A DNA stretch of 64,000 nt from Variovorax sp. Root318D1 (GTDB lineage Bacteria; Pseudomonadota; Gammaproteobacteria; Burkholderiales; Burkholderiaceae_C). The notes beneath the pieces were generated by a model. That model saw only the letters and a program-made list of their open reading frames with translations. It searched no databases and was not told the origin of the DNA. Shown in pieces: positions 45,142 to 55,466 of this stretch (the first letter of the stretch is position 1; each line of letters starts with the position of its first letter). Where the stretch lies: contig NZ_LMCQ01000019.1 of assembly GCF_001424835.1 (NCBI RefSeq), forward strand, positions 460,507 to 524,506, read 5' to 3'. The position numbers and the translations under genes were made by a program.

Positions 45142-46554
45142 TCACTCGCCTTTGCGCTCCTCGATGCTGCGCGCAAGGAACTGCCAGAGCCGCTCGTCCT
45201 CGCTGAAGGCCACGTTGAAGCGCAGCCACCCCGTGGGGCGCGGGATCACCAAAAACAACTGCCCCGGGCCGAGCATGATGCCCTCCATGGCGGCAAGCCG
45301 CGACAGATCCGCGGCATCGGTGATGTCCGGATGGCGCGCCCACAGGTACAGGCCCGCCGCGGGCTCGTGAAAAATCTCGAAGCCCTGTGCTTCCAATCGC
45401 CTTGCCACGTTCGAATGTGCTTGCGCGAGCCGCTCGCGCAGCGACTTCAGGTGCTTGCGCCAGCGCCCGTCGGTCACGGCGCCGAACACCAGCCGTTCGG
45501 TGATGTCCGACGAGGTGAGCCCCGACACCATCTTCAGCTGGGCCAGGTCTTCCATCAGTTCGGGCTGAGCTACCACGTATCCGACCCGCAGGTTCGGTGA
45601 GATGGTCTTGGAGAAACTGCCGACGTAGACCACCTGGCGCAATTGGCTGAGGCTTGCCAGCGAGGGCCGCGACGAGGCGTCCATGTCGGCGTAGATGTCG
45701 TTCTCGACCAGCGCGAACTGATGCTCCTGTGCAAGCTGAAGCAGGCGCACCAGCTGCGGCATCGACGCCAGCGAGCAGGTGGGACTCTGCAGCCGCGGCT
45801 GCGTGAAAAAGGCTTTGGGCCGGTGCAGCGCCAGCAGCGCCTCCAAAGCGGGCAGGTCATAGCCGGTGGGCGTGCGCGGCACGCCGATGATGTGCACGCC
45901 CAGAAAGCGCAGCATGAACATCAGGTTGGGATAGCCGGGGTCGTCCACCAGCACCTCGTCGCCCGGTTTTAGCAACTGGCGCGCCACCAGGTCGAGCGCC
46001 TGGCTCGACCCCTGGGTGAGCAGCACCTGGCCCGCCTCGACCGCGATCTGCCGTTCGACGAGCGAATCGGCCACCGCCATGCGCAGCGCCATGTGCCCGA
46101 ACGGCAGTCCATAGCCGCCGATGTCGGTGCCGCCGGCTGCAAGGCTGCGCAGGCTGCGGCGCATGCCGTCCTCGAAAAGCCAGTCGTGCGGCAGCCATCC
46201 GCAGCCCGGCTTGAGCGGCAGGTTGCGGTTCTCGAAGATCTGCCGCAGATACCAGCGCGCATCGAAGCGCGGGTCGGGCTGGGGCGCCGTGGACCCGCTG
46301 CCCGCGGGGTTGTCGTCGCTTCGCCGCTTGACGAAGAAGCCCGCGTTGGCCCGCGACACCAGAAGGCCTTGCGCAACCAGGCGGTCGTAGGCCTCGACCA
46401 CCGTGAAGACGCTGACGCCATGGGCCGCGGCAAAGGCCCGAATGGAGGGCAGCTTGCTGTCGGGCCGGAGTTTCTGGGCGCCGATCAGCCCGCGCAGTCC
46501 CTCCACGATCTGACTCACGAGCGGAGTCGGCTGTTCGGGGTGAAGAATGAGCAT
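45142..46554 (-). CDS. MocR/GabR-type transcriptional regulator with aminotransferase-like domain
   Basis: 470 residues from the ATG at 46554. An N-terminal GntR winged helix (SKLPSIRAFAAAHGVSVFTVVEAYDRLVAQGLL), then a class I aminotransferase-like effector domain with VLVDDPGYPNLMFMLRFLGV, ENDIYADM, and PLP Lys in VYVGSFSKTISPNLRVGY. In GabR and relatives, PLP plus GABA or a similar amine triggers activation of gabT. Divergent from gabT with TGTACA-containing sites between, so it very likely controls the 46.7-54.8 kb catabolic run. Confidence 0.9.
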   Translation of the reverse strand: MLILHPEQPTPLVSQIVEGLRGLIGAQKLRPDSKLPSIRAFAAAHGVSVFTVVEAYDRLVAQGLLVSRANAGFFVKRRSDDNPAGSGSTAPQPDPRFDARWYLRQIFENRNLPLKPGCGWLPHDWLFEDGMRRSLRSLAAGGTDIGGYGLPFGHMALRMAVADSLVERQIAVEAGQVLLTQGSSQALDLVARQLLKPGDEVLVDDPGYPNLMFMLRFLGVHIIGVPRTPTGYDLPALEALLALHRPKAFFTQPRLQSPTCSLASMPQLVRLLQLAQEHQFALVENDIYADMDASSRPSLASLSQLRQVVYVGSFSKTISPNLRVGYVVAQPELMEDLAQLKMVSGLTSSDITERLVFGAVTDGRWRKHLKSLRERLAQAHSNVARRLEAQGFEIFHEPAAGLYLWARHPDITDAADLSRLAAMEGIMLGPGQLFLVIPRPTGWLRFNVAFSEDERLWQFLARSIEERKGE

Positions 46555-46598
46555 CGCGAGAATCCCGGCAGGCCGATCTGCACCATATTGAGGAAAGT

Positions 46599-46653
46599 AT
46601 GTACAGGATACAAGACCAGCACAGTCCTCAAAATCATCGCATCCCTTGTACAT
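46599..46653. promoter_or_regulatory. Putative binding sites of the MocR/GabR-type regulator
   Basis: ATGTACAGGATACAAG (46599-46614) and CTTGTACAT (46645-46653) contain two TGTACA palindromes 47 bp apart; the ACAAG/CTTGT arms face each other. They lie between the divergent regulator and gabT, where GabR-type proteins bind paired half sites. Confidence 0.55.
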
Positions 46654-46714
46654 GGCTGCCGCCGGACGTGAAACCTAAAGTGCCTGCTTCTTCATTCAGG
46701 CACAGGTCGAATCC

Positions 46715-48007
46715 ATGCAGCGCGAACCCCATCTCAGCAACGCCGCCCTCATGGCCCGCCGCAGCGCGGCAGTGGCACGCGGTGTGGGCCAGGCCCATGA
46801 AATCTTCGTCAGCCGCGCCGCCAATGCCGAGGTCTGGGATGTCGAAGGGCGCCGCTACATCGACTTTGCCGGCGGCATTGCGGTGCTCAACACCGGCCAC
46901 TGCCATCCGGAGATCAGCGCCGCGGTCAAGGCGCAGGTCGATCTGTACTCGCACACCTGCTTCCAGGTGCTGGCCTACGAACCCTACGTGGAACTGGCCG
47001 AGCGCCTGAACGCGCTGGCGCCAGGCGAGTTTGCCAAGAAATCGATCTTCCTGAGCACCGGCGCCGAAGCGGTCGAGAACGCGGTGAAGATCGCCCGCGC
47101 CTACACGCGCCGGCCGGGCGTCATCGCCTTTACGGGTGGCTACCACGGCCGCACGATGATGACGCTGGGCCTGACCGGCAAGGTCGCACCGTACAAGGTC
47201 GGCTTCGGCCCGTTTCCGGGCGAGGTGTTCCATGCGCTCTACCCGAACGCGCTGCACGGCGTGAGCGTGGACGACGCCTTGGCTTCGGTCGAGCTCTTGT
47301 TCAAGAATGACATCGAGCCCGAGCGCGTGGCGGCGTTCATCCTGGAGCCAGTGCAGGGGGAGGGCGGCTTTTACGTCGCGCCCAACGATTTCGTCGAAGG
47401 CCTGCGCGCGCTGGCGGACCGCCACGGCATCCTCATCATTGCCGACGAAGTGCAGACCGGCGCCGGCCGCACAGGCACCTGGTTTGCGAGCGAGCAATGG
47501 CCGGTGGCGCCTGACCTGATCACCACCGCCAAGTCGATGGCGGGCGGTTTTCCGATTTCCGGCGTGGTGGGCCGCGCCGAGGTGATGGACGCTCCCGCGC
47601 CCGGCGGTTTGGGCGGCACCTATGCCGGCAGCCCCATCGGCTGCGCCGCCGCACTGGCGGTGCTCAAGGTGTTCGACGACGAGCAATTGCTGGCGCGCAG
47701 CCGGGCGCTGGGCGAACGGCTCACGGCCGGCCTGCGCCGCATCGCGGCCGGCGAGCCCGCCATCGGTGACGTGCGCGGGCTCGGCGCCATGGTGGCCATC
47801 GAGCTGTTCGAAGAGGGCGACACTGCCCGGCCCGATGCCGCGCTGACAAAAAAGGTGGTGGCGGAAGCCGCGCGGCGCGGGTTAATCCTGCTGTCATGCG
47901 GCACCTACGGCAATGTAATTCGCGTGCTGGTGCCGCTGACGGCATCCGACTTGCTTGTGGACGAAGGCCTGGCGCTTCTCGCGGACAGCTTCGCCGCGCT
48001 GCGCTGA
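46715..48007 (+). CDS. gabT: 4-aminobutyrate aminotransferase
   Basis: 430 residues. A class III PLP aminotransferase converting GABA plus 2-oxoglutarate to succinate semialdehyde plus glutamate. Seen: GGIAVLNTGHCHP, STGAEAVENAVKIAR, FTGGYHGRT, IADEVQTGAGRTG, and PLP Lys in TTAKSMAGGFPISG. First gene of a co-directional run with an ABC importer, a ureohydrolase and gabD. Confidence 0.92.
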   Translation: MQREPHLSNAALMARRSAAVARGVGQAHEIFVSRAANAEVWDVEGRRYIDFAGGIAVLNTGHCHPEISAAVKAQVDLYSHTCFQVLAYEPYVELAERLNALAPGEFAKKSIFLSTGAEAVENAVKIARAYTRRPGVIAFTGGYHGRTMMTLGLTGKVAPYKVGFGPFPGEVFHALYPNALHGVSVDDALASVELLFKNDIEPERVAAFILEPVQGEGGFYVAPNDFVEGLRALADRHGILIIADEVQTGAGRTGTWFASEQWPVAPDLITTAKSMAGGFPISGVVGRAEVMDAPAPGGLGGTYAGSPIGCAAALAVLKVFDDEQLLARSRALGERLTAGLRRIAAGEPAIGDVRGLGAMVAIELFEEGDTARPDAALTKKVVAEAARRGLILLSCGTYGNVIRVLVPLTASDLLVDEGLALLADSFAALR

Positions 48008-48032
48008 ACGGTCCCTTTTCTTGAGCTCCTCC

Positions 48033-49130
<1,098 letters not shown>

Positions 49131-49179
49131 ACCCAGTCCCGTTTCTCGTTTCCGTTCATCACCCAGGAAGATACCCGCC

Positions 49180-50208
49180 ATGAAAAAGACATTCCTCGCC
49201 TGCACCGTCGCGGCCAGCTTCGCACTGCCTGCCTTCGCGCAGCAGCAGCTCACCGTGGTCAACTTTGGTGGCGCCAACGCCAACGCGCAGAAGAAGGCTT
49301 ATTACGAGCCCTACGAGAAGACCGGCACCAAGATCATCCCGGTCGAATACAACGGTGAGCAGGCCAAGATCAAGGCCATGGTCGAGACCAAGAAGGTCAC
49401 CTGGGACGTGGTCGAAGTCGAATCGCCCGACGCCGCGCGCGGCTGCGACGAAGGCCTGTTCGAGAAGCTCGACTATTCGAAGATCGGCAACAAGGCCGAC
49501 TTCCTGCCGGCCGCGGTCACCGACTGCGGCGTCGGCCTCTTCGTGTGGTCGACCGTGATGGCCTACAACGGCGAAAAGCTCAAGACCGCGCCCACCAGCT
49601 GGGCCGACTTCTGGGACGTGAAGAAGATCCCCGGTAAGCGCGGCATGCGCAAGGGCGCGCGCTACAACCTCGAGTTCGCGCTCATGGCCGACGGCGTGAA
49701 GCCCGCCGATGTCTACAAGGTGCTGGGCACCAAGGACGGCGCCGACCGCGCGTTCAAGAAGCTCACCGAACTCAAGCCCAACATCCAGTGGTGGGAAGCC
49801 GGCGCCCAGCCGCCGCAGTTCCTGGTGGCTGGCGACGTGGTGCTGACCACCGTGTACAACGGCCGCATCGACGCGGCCAACCGCGAAGGCCGTGACCTCA
49901 AGATCTACTGGCCCGGCGGCATCTACGACCTCGACTACCTGGTGATTCCGAAGGGCGCACCGAACAAGGAGGCTTCGCTGAAGTACATCCAGTTTGCAAT
50001 GCAGCCTGCCAACCAGACGGTCTACGCGCAGAACATCGCCTACGGCCCGACCAACACCAAGGCCCTGGCCGCGCTCAGCCCCAAGGTGCTGGCCGACCTG
50101 CCGACCTCGGCGGCCAACGCCAAGGATTCGCTGCAGTTCAATGTCGCCTTCTGGGCTGACCAGGGCGAAGCGCTCGAGAAGCGCTTCGCATCCTGGGCCA
50201 CGCAGTAA
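49180..50208 (+). CDS. Polyamine-type ABC transporter substrate-binding protein
   Basis: 342 residues from the ATG at 49180. The signal peptide ends near AFA-QQQ. A PotD-like fold: LTVVNFGGANANAQKKAYYEPYEKTGTKIIPVEYNGEQAKIKAMVE, DVVEVESPDAARGCDEGLFEKLDY, and WWEAGAQPPQFLVAGDVVLTTVYNGRI. The gene neighbourhood suggests its ligand is 4-guanidinobutyrate, GABA or a similar omega-amino acid. Confidence 0.88.
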   Translation: MKKTFLACTVAASFALPAFAQQQLTVVNFGGANANAQKKAYYEPYEKTGTKIIPVEYNGEQAKIKAMVETKKVTWDVVEVESPDAARGCDEGLFEKLDYSKIGNKADFLPAAVTDCGVGLFVWSTVMAYNGEKLKTAPTSWADFWDVKKIPGKRGMRKGARYNLEFALMADGVKPADVYKVLGTKDGADRAFKKLTELKPNIQWWEAGAQPPQFLVAGDVVLTTVYNGRIDAANREGRDLKIYWPGGIYDLDYLVIPKGAPNKEASLKYIQFAMQPANQTVYAQNIAYGPTNTKALAALSPKVLADLPTSAANAKDSLQFNVAFWADQGEALEKRFASWATQ

Positions 50209-50228
50209 GCAGTAAAGAGGAAGAGGCC

Positions 50229-51485
50229 ATGCACGCGGCAATGTCTGTCCCCCTGGCCTCGGCAGAGGCGCCACCCGGCGAGCTTAGGCGTGCGCTGGCG
50301 CGCGCCGAGTCGCGCCGCAAATGGCGCGCCTTTGCGCTCACGCTGCCGCTGCTGCTCTTCCTGCTGCTGACGCTGCTGGTGCCCATCGTGGCGCTGCTGC
50401 AGCGCGCGGTCGAAAACCCCGAGGTGGCCAATGCGCTGCCGCGCACCGTGCGTGCGCTCGACGGCTGGGACCGCAAGGAGGCGCCCGCGCCCGCGGCCTA
50501 TGCCGCGATGGCGGGCGACCTTGGCCAGCTGCCCGACAGTTCCGATGCGGGCGCACTTGCGCGCCGCCTCAATACAGAGATAGCGGGTGCCCGGTCGCTC
50601 GTGATGGGCACCTTCCGGGCGCTGCCGATTGCCGGCACGCCGGACGAGATCAAGGCCCGCATGCTGGAGATCGATCCGCGCTGGGGCGAGGTGCCGTACT
50701 GGCAGGCGATCGCCAAGAACGGATCGCGCTGGACACCCGACTACCTGCTCGCATCAGTTGACCTGCGGCGCGACGTGGCGGGCGAGGTGGAGCGCATGCC
50801 CGCCGACCAGCGCGCATTTTTCGGCATCCTGCTGCGCACCTTCAACATCAGCGCCGTGGTCACCTTCTTCTGCCTGCTGCTGGCCTATCCGCTGGCCTGG
50901 TGGCTCTCGACGCTGCCGGCGCGCAAGGCCAACGTGCTGATGATCCTGGTGCTGGTGCCGTTCTGGACTTCCATCCTGGTGCGCGTGGCGGCGTGGATCG
51001 TGTTGCTGCAGTCCGAAGGCCTGGTGAATCGCGGGCTCATGGGCATCGGCCTCATCGATCATCCGCTGGCGCTGCTGTTCAACCGCACCGGCGTGATCAT
51101 CGCCATGGTGCACATCCTGCTGCCGTTCATGATCCTGCCGCTCTACAGCGTCATGAAGAGCGTGCCGCCCACCTACCTGCGTGCGGCTGTCTCGCTGGGC
51201 AGCTCGCCGCTGGCGGCATTCTTCCGCGTGTACGTGCCGCAGACCTATCCCGGCATCGGGGCCGGCGCGCTGCTGGTGTTCATCCTGGCCATCGGCTACT
51301 ACGTGACGCCGGCACTGCTCGGCGGTGCGGATGACCAGATGCTGAGCTACTACATCGCGCGCTACACCAACGTGGAAATCAACTGGGGCATGGCCTGTGC
51401 GCTGGGCGCGGTGCTGCTGGTCGCCACGCTGTTGCTGTATGCCGTGTACCGCCGCATCGGCAAGGCCGAGCTGAGCCTCGGCTGA
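50229..51485 (+). CDS. ABC transporter permease (PotB-like)
   Basis: 418 residues, longer than usual PotB because of a ~140-residue periplasmic insertion between helix 1 (LPLLLFLLLTLLVPIVALL) and helix 2. The permease EAA motif region reads LRAAVSLGSSPLAAFFRVYVPQTYPGIGAG. Forms a heterodimeric channel with the next gene product. Confidence 0.88.
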   Translation: MHAAMSVPLASAEAPPGELRRALARAESRRKWRAFALTLPLLLFLLLTLLVPIVALLQRAVENPEVANALPRTVRALDGWDRKEAPAPAAYAAMAGDLGQLPDSSDAGALARRLNTEIAGARSLVMGTFRALPIAGTPDEIKARMLEIDPRWGEVPYWQAIAKNGSRWTPDYLLASVDLRRDVAGEVERMPADQRAFFGILLRTFNISAVVTFFCLLLAYPLAWWLSTLPARKANVLMILVLVPFWTSILVRVAAWIVLLQSEGLVNRGLMGIGLIDHPLALLFNRTGVIIAMVHILLPFMILPLYSVMKSVPPTYLRAAVSLGSSPLAAFFRVYVPQTYPGIGAGALLVFILAIGYYVTPALLGGADDQMLSYYIARYTNVEINWGMACALGAVLLVATLLLYAVYRRIGKAELSLG

Positions 51486-51507
51486 GCGGCAAGGAAGAAA
51501 GAAAAGC

Positions 51508-52326
51508 ATGCTGAAGCTTCCCCAATTCCCTGCCTATGCCACCTTTGCCGACAAGCTCGGCTGGTGGCTGGTGCGCGTCGGCTGCGTCGCGGTGCTGGCG
51601 TTTCTGCTGGCGCCGATCCTCGTGGTCATTCCGCTGTCTTTCTCCGACAGTTCGTTTCTGGCATATCCGATCCCGGGCTGGTCGCTCAAGTGGTATCGCC
51701 ACCTGTTCGAGTCGCCCGAGTGGGCACGCGCGGCGCGCAACAGCTTCATCGTCGCGCCGGCCGCCACGGTGCTGGCCACCGTGCTGGGCACGCTGGCCGC
51801 GGTGGGACTGTCGCGCACGAACTTCGCGTTCAAGGGCTTGCTCATGAGCGTACTGATCTCGCCGATGGTGGTGCCGATCGTGGTGGTGGGCGTAGCCACT
51901 TACCTCTACTTCGCACCCATCGGCCTGGCCGACACCTACTTCGGTCTGATCGTGGTGCATGCGGCGCTGGGCGCACCTTTCGTGCTGACCACCGTGCTGG
52001 CCACCCTGGCCGGCTTCAACCACAACCTGGTGCGCGCATCGCTGAGCCTGGGCGAGACACCGTTCAGGACCTTCATGCGCATCACGCTGCCTGTGATTGC
52101 GCCGGGCGTGATCTCGGGTGCGCTGTTCGCCTTTGCCACGTCGTTCGACGAAGTGGTGGTCACGCTGTTCCTCGCGGGGCCCGACCAAGTCACGCTCCCG
52201 CGACAGATGTTCACCGGCATTCGCGAGAACATCTCGCCGACCATCGCCGCCGTGGCGACCCTGCTCATCATCTTCACCACCACGCTGCTGCTCGTGCTCG
52301 AATGGCTGCGCGGCCGGCGTCGCTGA
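51508..52326 (+). CDS. ABC transporter permease (PotC-like)
   Basis: 272 residues, six membrane helices; EAA motif VRASLSLGETPFRTFMRITLPVIAPG. The second channel subunit of the importer. Confidence 0.9.
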   Translation: MLKLPQFPAYATFADKLGWWLVRVGCVAVLAFLLAPILVVIPLSFSDSSFLAYPIPGWSLKWYRHLFESPEWARAARNSFIVAPAATVLATVLGTLAAVGLSRTNFAFKGLLMSVLISPMVVPIVVVGVATYLYFAPIGLADTYFGLIVVHAALGAPFVLTTVLATLAGFNHNLVRASLSLGETPFRTFMRITLPVIAPGVISGALFAFATSFDEVVVTLFLAGPDQVTLPRQMFTGIRENISPTIAAVATLLIIFTTTLLLVLEWLRGRRR

Positions 52327-52337
52327 ACCCCTGCGCC

Positions 52338-53294
52338 ATGCCTTCTGACACACCGAACCAGCCGCTCGGCGGCAACGCGATGCCGCGCTTTGCTGGCCCC
52401 GGCACGATGATGCGGCTCCCCGTTGCAACGTCTGCCGAAGGGCTGGATGCAGCCTTCATCGGCGTGCCGCTGGACATCGGCACCTCCAACCGCCCGGGCG
52501 CGCGTTTCGGGCCGCGCCAGATCCGCGCCGAATCGGCACTGCTGCGGCCCTACAACATGGCGACCGGCGCGGCGCCGTTCGATCGGCTCAACGTGGCCGA
52601 CCTGGGCGACGTGCCCATCAACACCTATTCGCTCGAGAAGTCGGTCGACATCATCTCGGCTTTTTACGACACCGTGCTGGCCGCCGGCTGCGCACCGCTC
52701 ACGCTGGGCGGCGACCACACCATCGCGCTGCCCATTCTTCGCGCGCTGGCACGCAAGCACGGTCCGGTGGCGCTGGTGCATGTCGACGCGCATGCGGACG
52801 TGAACGACGACATGTTCGGCGAACGCATCGCTCATGGCACGCCGTTTCGCCGCGCGGTGGAAGAAGGCCTGCTGGCCTGCGACAAGGTCTGGCAGATCGG
52901 CCTGCGCGGCACCGGCTATGCGGCCGATGATTTCGACTGGCCCCGTGAGCAGGGTTTTACCGTGGTGCAGGCCCACGAAGTCTGGTACCAGTCGCTGGCT
53001 CCGCTCATGGCGCAGGTGCGCGAGCGCATCGGGCCGACGCATCCGGTCTACATCAGCTTCGACATCGATGGCATCGACCCGTCGTTTGCAGGCGGCACGG
53101 GAACGCCCGAGATCGGCGGCCTCACCGTGCCGCAGGCACTGGAGATCGTGCGCGGCTGCCGCGGCCTGAACGTGGTGGGCGCCGACCTGGTGGAAGTCAG
53201 CCCGCCGTACGACCCCAGCGGGAACACCGCGCTGCTGGGCGCCAATCTTCTCTACGAGATGCTTTGCGTGCTGCCCGGCGTGCCCTACCGCTGA
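52338..53294 (+). CDS. speB: Ureohydrolase: guanidinobutyrase/agmatinase family
   Basis: 318 residues from the ATG at 52338. Arginase-fold manganese enzyme: GGDHTIALP, VHVDAHADVND and SFDIDGIDPSFAGGTGTPE carry the His/Asp ligands. The start (PRFAGPGTMMRLP) is like that of guanidinobutyrases. It splits a guanidino compound to an amine plus urea. Because gabT and gabD flank it and no putrescine-degrading gene is present, 4-guanidinobutyrate to GABA is the more likely reaction than agmatine to putrescine. This is inference. Confidence 0.85.
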   Translation: MPSDTPNQPLGGNAMPRFAGPGTMMRLPVATSAEGLDAAFIGVPLDIGTSNRPGARFGPRQIRAESALLRPYNMATGAAPFDRLNVADLGDVPINTYSLEKSVDIISAFYDTVLAAGCAPLTLGGDHTIALPILRALARKHGPVALVHVDAHADVNDDMFGERIAHGTPFRRAVEEGLLACDKVWQIGLRGTGYAADDFDWPREQGFTVVQAHEVWYQSLAPLMAQVRERIGPTHPVYISFDIDGIDPSFAGGTGTPEIGGLTVPQALEIVRGCRGLNVVGADLVEVSPPYDPSGNTALLGANLLYEMLCVLPGVPYR

Positions 53295-53346
53295 TGCAAG
53301 CGGCTGGCCCGCGGCCAGTCTGATTTTCCCGAGACGACAGAACATC

Positions 53347-54825
53347 ATGAATACGAACTCATCCCCCCTCGCATTGCTGAACGACCCGACCCTGCTCAAG
53401 ACCGATGCACTGGTGGCCGGCGAATGGATCAAGGGCGCGAGCCGCTTCGACGTGAACGACCCGGCCACCGGCCAAAAGCTGGCCGATGTCGCCAACCTCT
53501 CGCGCGCGGACGCGGCCCTGGCGATTGCCGCCGCCAACAAGGCGCTCGCCGCCTGGCGCGGCAAGACCGGCAAGGAGCGCAGCATCGTCCTGCGCAAGTG
53601 GTTCGACCTCTTGATCGCCAACACCGAGGACCTGGGCCGCCTGATGACCGCCGAGCAGGGCAAGCCCTTTGCCGAGGCCAAGGGCGAGGTGGCCTACGGC
53701 GCCAGCTTCATCGAGTGGTTTGCCGAAGAAGCCAAGCGCGTGAACGGCGAGGTGCTGCCGCAGTTCGACAACAACCGACGCCTCCTGGTGATGAGGCAGG
53801 CCATCGGCGTGTGCGCGGCCATCACGCCGTGGAATTTTCCGCTGGCAATGATCACGCGCAAGGTGGCGCCGGCCTTGGCTGCCGGCTGCACGGTCGTCAT
53901 CAAGCCGGCAGAGCTCACGCCGCTCACCGCACTGGCCGCGGCCGAGCTGGCGGTGCGCGCGGGCATTCCGCCCGGCGTGCTCAACGTGCTCACGGCCGAC
54001 AGCCAGAACAGCATCGCCATCGGCAAGGAACTGTGCGAGAGCGACGTCGTGCGCCACCTGAGCTTCACGGGCTCCACCGAAGTCGGCCGCATCTTGATGA
54101 GCCAGTGCGCGCCAACGGTCAAGAAGCTGTCGCTCGAGCTCGGCGGCAACGCGCCCTTTCTGGTGTTCGACGACGCCGATGTCGATTCAGCGGTCGAAGG
54201 CGCCATGGCCAGCAAATACCGCAACGCGGGCCAGACCTGCGTGTGCGCGAACCGGTTGTATGTGCAAGACGGCATCTACGACAGCTTCGTCGAAAAATTC
54301 GCGGCCAAGGTCAAGGCACTCAAGGTCGGCAACGGCTTCGACGAAGGCGTGATGCAAGGCCCGCTGATCGAAGACGCGGCCATCGACAAGGTGCAGCGCC
54401 ACGTCGACGATGCCGTGGCCAAGGGCGGCAAGGTGCTGGCGGGCGGGCGCAAGATCGGCGGCCAGTTCTTCGAACCCACCGTGATCGCCGAGGCCACGCC
54501 CGACATGCTCTGCGCGCGCGAGGAAACCTTCGGTCCCTTCGCACCCGTGTTCCGCTTCAAGACCGAGCAGGACGCCATCGACGCCGCCAACAACACCGAG
54601 TTCGGGCTGGCCAGCTACTTTTATACCCGCGACGTGGGCCGCATCTTTCGCGTGGCCGAGGCCCTGGAGTACGGCATGGTCGGCATCAATGCCGGCGTGA
54701 TCGCCACCGAACACGTGCCCTTTGGCGGCGTGAAGCAGTCGGGCCTGGGGCGCGAGGGTTCGCACCACGGCATGGACGACTACGTCGAGATCAAGTACCT
54801 CTGCCTGGGCGACATTCAGAAATAA
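53347..54825 (+). CDS. gabD: Succinate-semialdehyde dehydrogenase (NADP)
   Basis: 492 residues. It oxidises succinate semialdehyde to succinate. Seen: TPWNFPLAMITRKVAPALAAGCTVVIKP, catalytic Glu in LELGGNAPFLVF, catalytic Cys in NAGQTCVCANRLY, and the GabD-type end PFGGVKQSGLGREGSHHGMDDYVEIKYLC. Last gene of the catabolic run. Confidence 0.95.
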   Translation: MNTNSSPLALLNDPTLLKTDALVAGEWIKGASRFDVNDPATGQKLADVANLSRADAALAIAAANKALAAWRGKTGKERSIVLRKWFDLLIANTEDLGRLMTAEQGKPFAEAKGEVAYGASFIEWFAEEAKRVNGEVLPQFDNNRRLLVMRQAIGVCAAITPWNFPLAMITRKVAPALAAGCTVVIKPAELTPLTALAAAELAVRAGIPPGVLNVLTADSQNSIAIGKELCESDVVRHLSFTGSTEVGRILMSQCAPTVKKLSLELGGNAPFLVFDDADVDSAVEGAMASKYRNAGQTCVCANRLYVQDGIYDSFVEKFAAKVKALKVGNGFDEGVMQGPLIEDAAIDKVQRHVDDAVAKGGKVLAGGRKIGGQFFEPTVIAEATPDMLCAREETFGPFAPVFRFKTEQDAIDAANNTEFGLASYFYTRDVGRIFRVAEALEYGMVGINAGVIATEHVPFGGVKQSGLGREGSHHGMDDYVEIKYLCLGDIQK

Positions 54826-54837
54826 GAGCACCGCAAC

Positions 54838-54905
54838 TGCGCATTAGTCCGCGCTTTTGGGAACCGGTTGGCGTCAAATCTGACAAATTCTCGCAAAACT
54901 CTTCC
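54838..54905 (+). promoter_or_regulatory. Two-part regulatory element, copy A (DUF4019 gene)
   Basis: Box 1 GCATTAGTCC (54841-54850, within TGCGCATTAGTCCGC), then TCAAATCTGACAAATTCTCG and CTCT with TCT triplets at 54879, 54889 and 54900 (offsets 0, 10, 21). The distance from TGCGC (54838) to the first TCT is 41 bp, exactly as in copy D. The gene start is 52 bases downstream of the last triplet. Confidence 0.65.
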
Positions 54906-54951
54906 GCGCAAGGGGAGGGGACGGCAGTATTCGCTGCAAAGGAGTCCCCTC

Positions 54952-55389
54952 ATGAAAATCAGACCTATTGCCGCCTGCCTCTTGACGCTCGCCACCTTCT
55001 GCACCGCGGCTTCCGCCCAGGACGTGGACCCCGGGGCGCTGGTCAAAGCCGCGCAAGCCACTGTCCAGCAAATCGACGAGGGGCGTGCCGCGTCCGTGTG
55101 GGATGGCATGTCCGCCGCGGTCAAGCAGCGCGTATCGCGCAAGGACTTCATCGACGCGACCGCGCGCTCGCGCCAGTCGTTGGGCACGCCGGGGGTTCGC
55201 TATTGGGTCACGGTCTCGCGCCAGCAAGCGCAAGGCACGTCGACCATTCCGGCAGGCATGTACAGCAGCGTCGAGTTCGAGTCGTTGGCCGGGGGAAGCA
55301 AGACCGTGCGCGAGCTGGTGTCGTTCCGGCTCGATGAGGACAACACATGGCGTGCGAGCGGCTACACCGTGCGAAGCGACGCACGCTAG
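54952..55389 (+). CDS. Secreted DUF4019 protein
   Basis: 145 residues from the ATG at 54952, preceded by AAAGGAG. The signal peptide ends near ASA-QDV. The mature part has VQQIDEGRAASVWDGMSAAVKQRVSRKDFIDATARSRQSLG and a beta-rich end, the DUF4019 pattern, a small NTF2-like periplasmic fold. Function unknown. Its promoter carries the two-part element shared with two orphan regulators and the adhesin locus, so it may belong to the same regulon. Confidence 0.8.
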   Translation: MKIRPIAACLLTLATFCTAASAQDVDPGALVKAAQATVQQIDEGRAASVWDGMSAAVKQRVSRKDFIDATARSRQSLGTPGVRYWVTVSRQQAQGTSTIPAGMYSSVEFESLAGGSKTVRELVSFRLDEDNTWRASGYTVRSDAR

Positions 55390-55415
55390 AGGTCTGCGCG
55401 GTTTCGACTCCCTCT

Positions 55416-55452
55416 CCCTCTCCCGCTTGCGGAAGAGGGCTGGGGTGAGGGT
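55416..55452. repeat. Short palindrome related to the repeat at 10402-10501
   Basis: CCCTCTCCCGC...GGAAGAGGG (55416-55439) forms a hairpin and is followed by CTGGGGTGAGGG, similar to CTGGGATGGGGCGGG in the longer repeat. Lies between convergent genes and may double as a terminator. Confidence 0.5.
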
Positions 55453-55466
55453 GCGGCCGCCATCGT

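Noticed and set aside
52338..53294. Plain agmatinase in polyamine synthesis
   Set aside because: Flanking gabT, gabD and the importer fit catabolism of a guanidino acid better; family membership alone does not decide.
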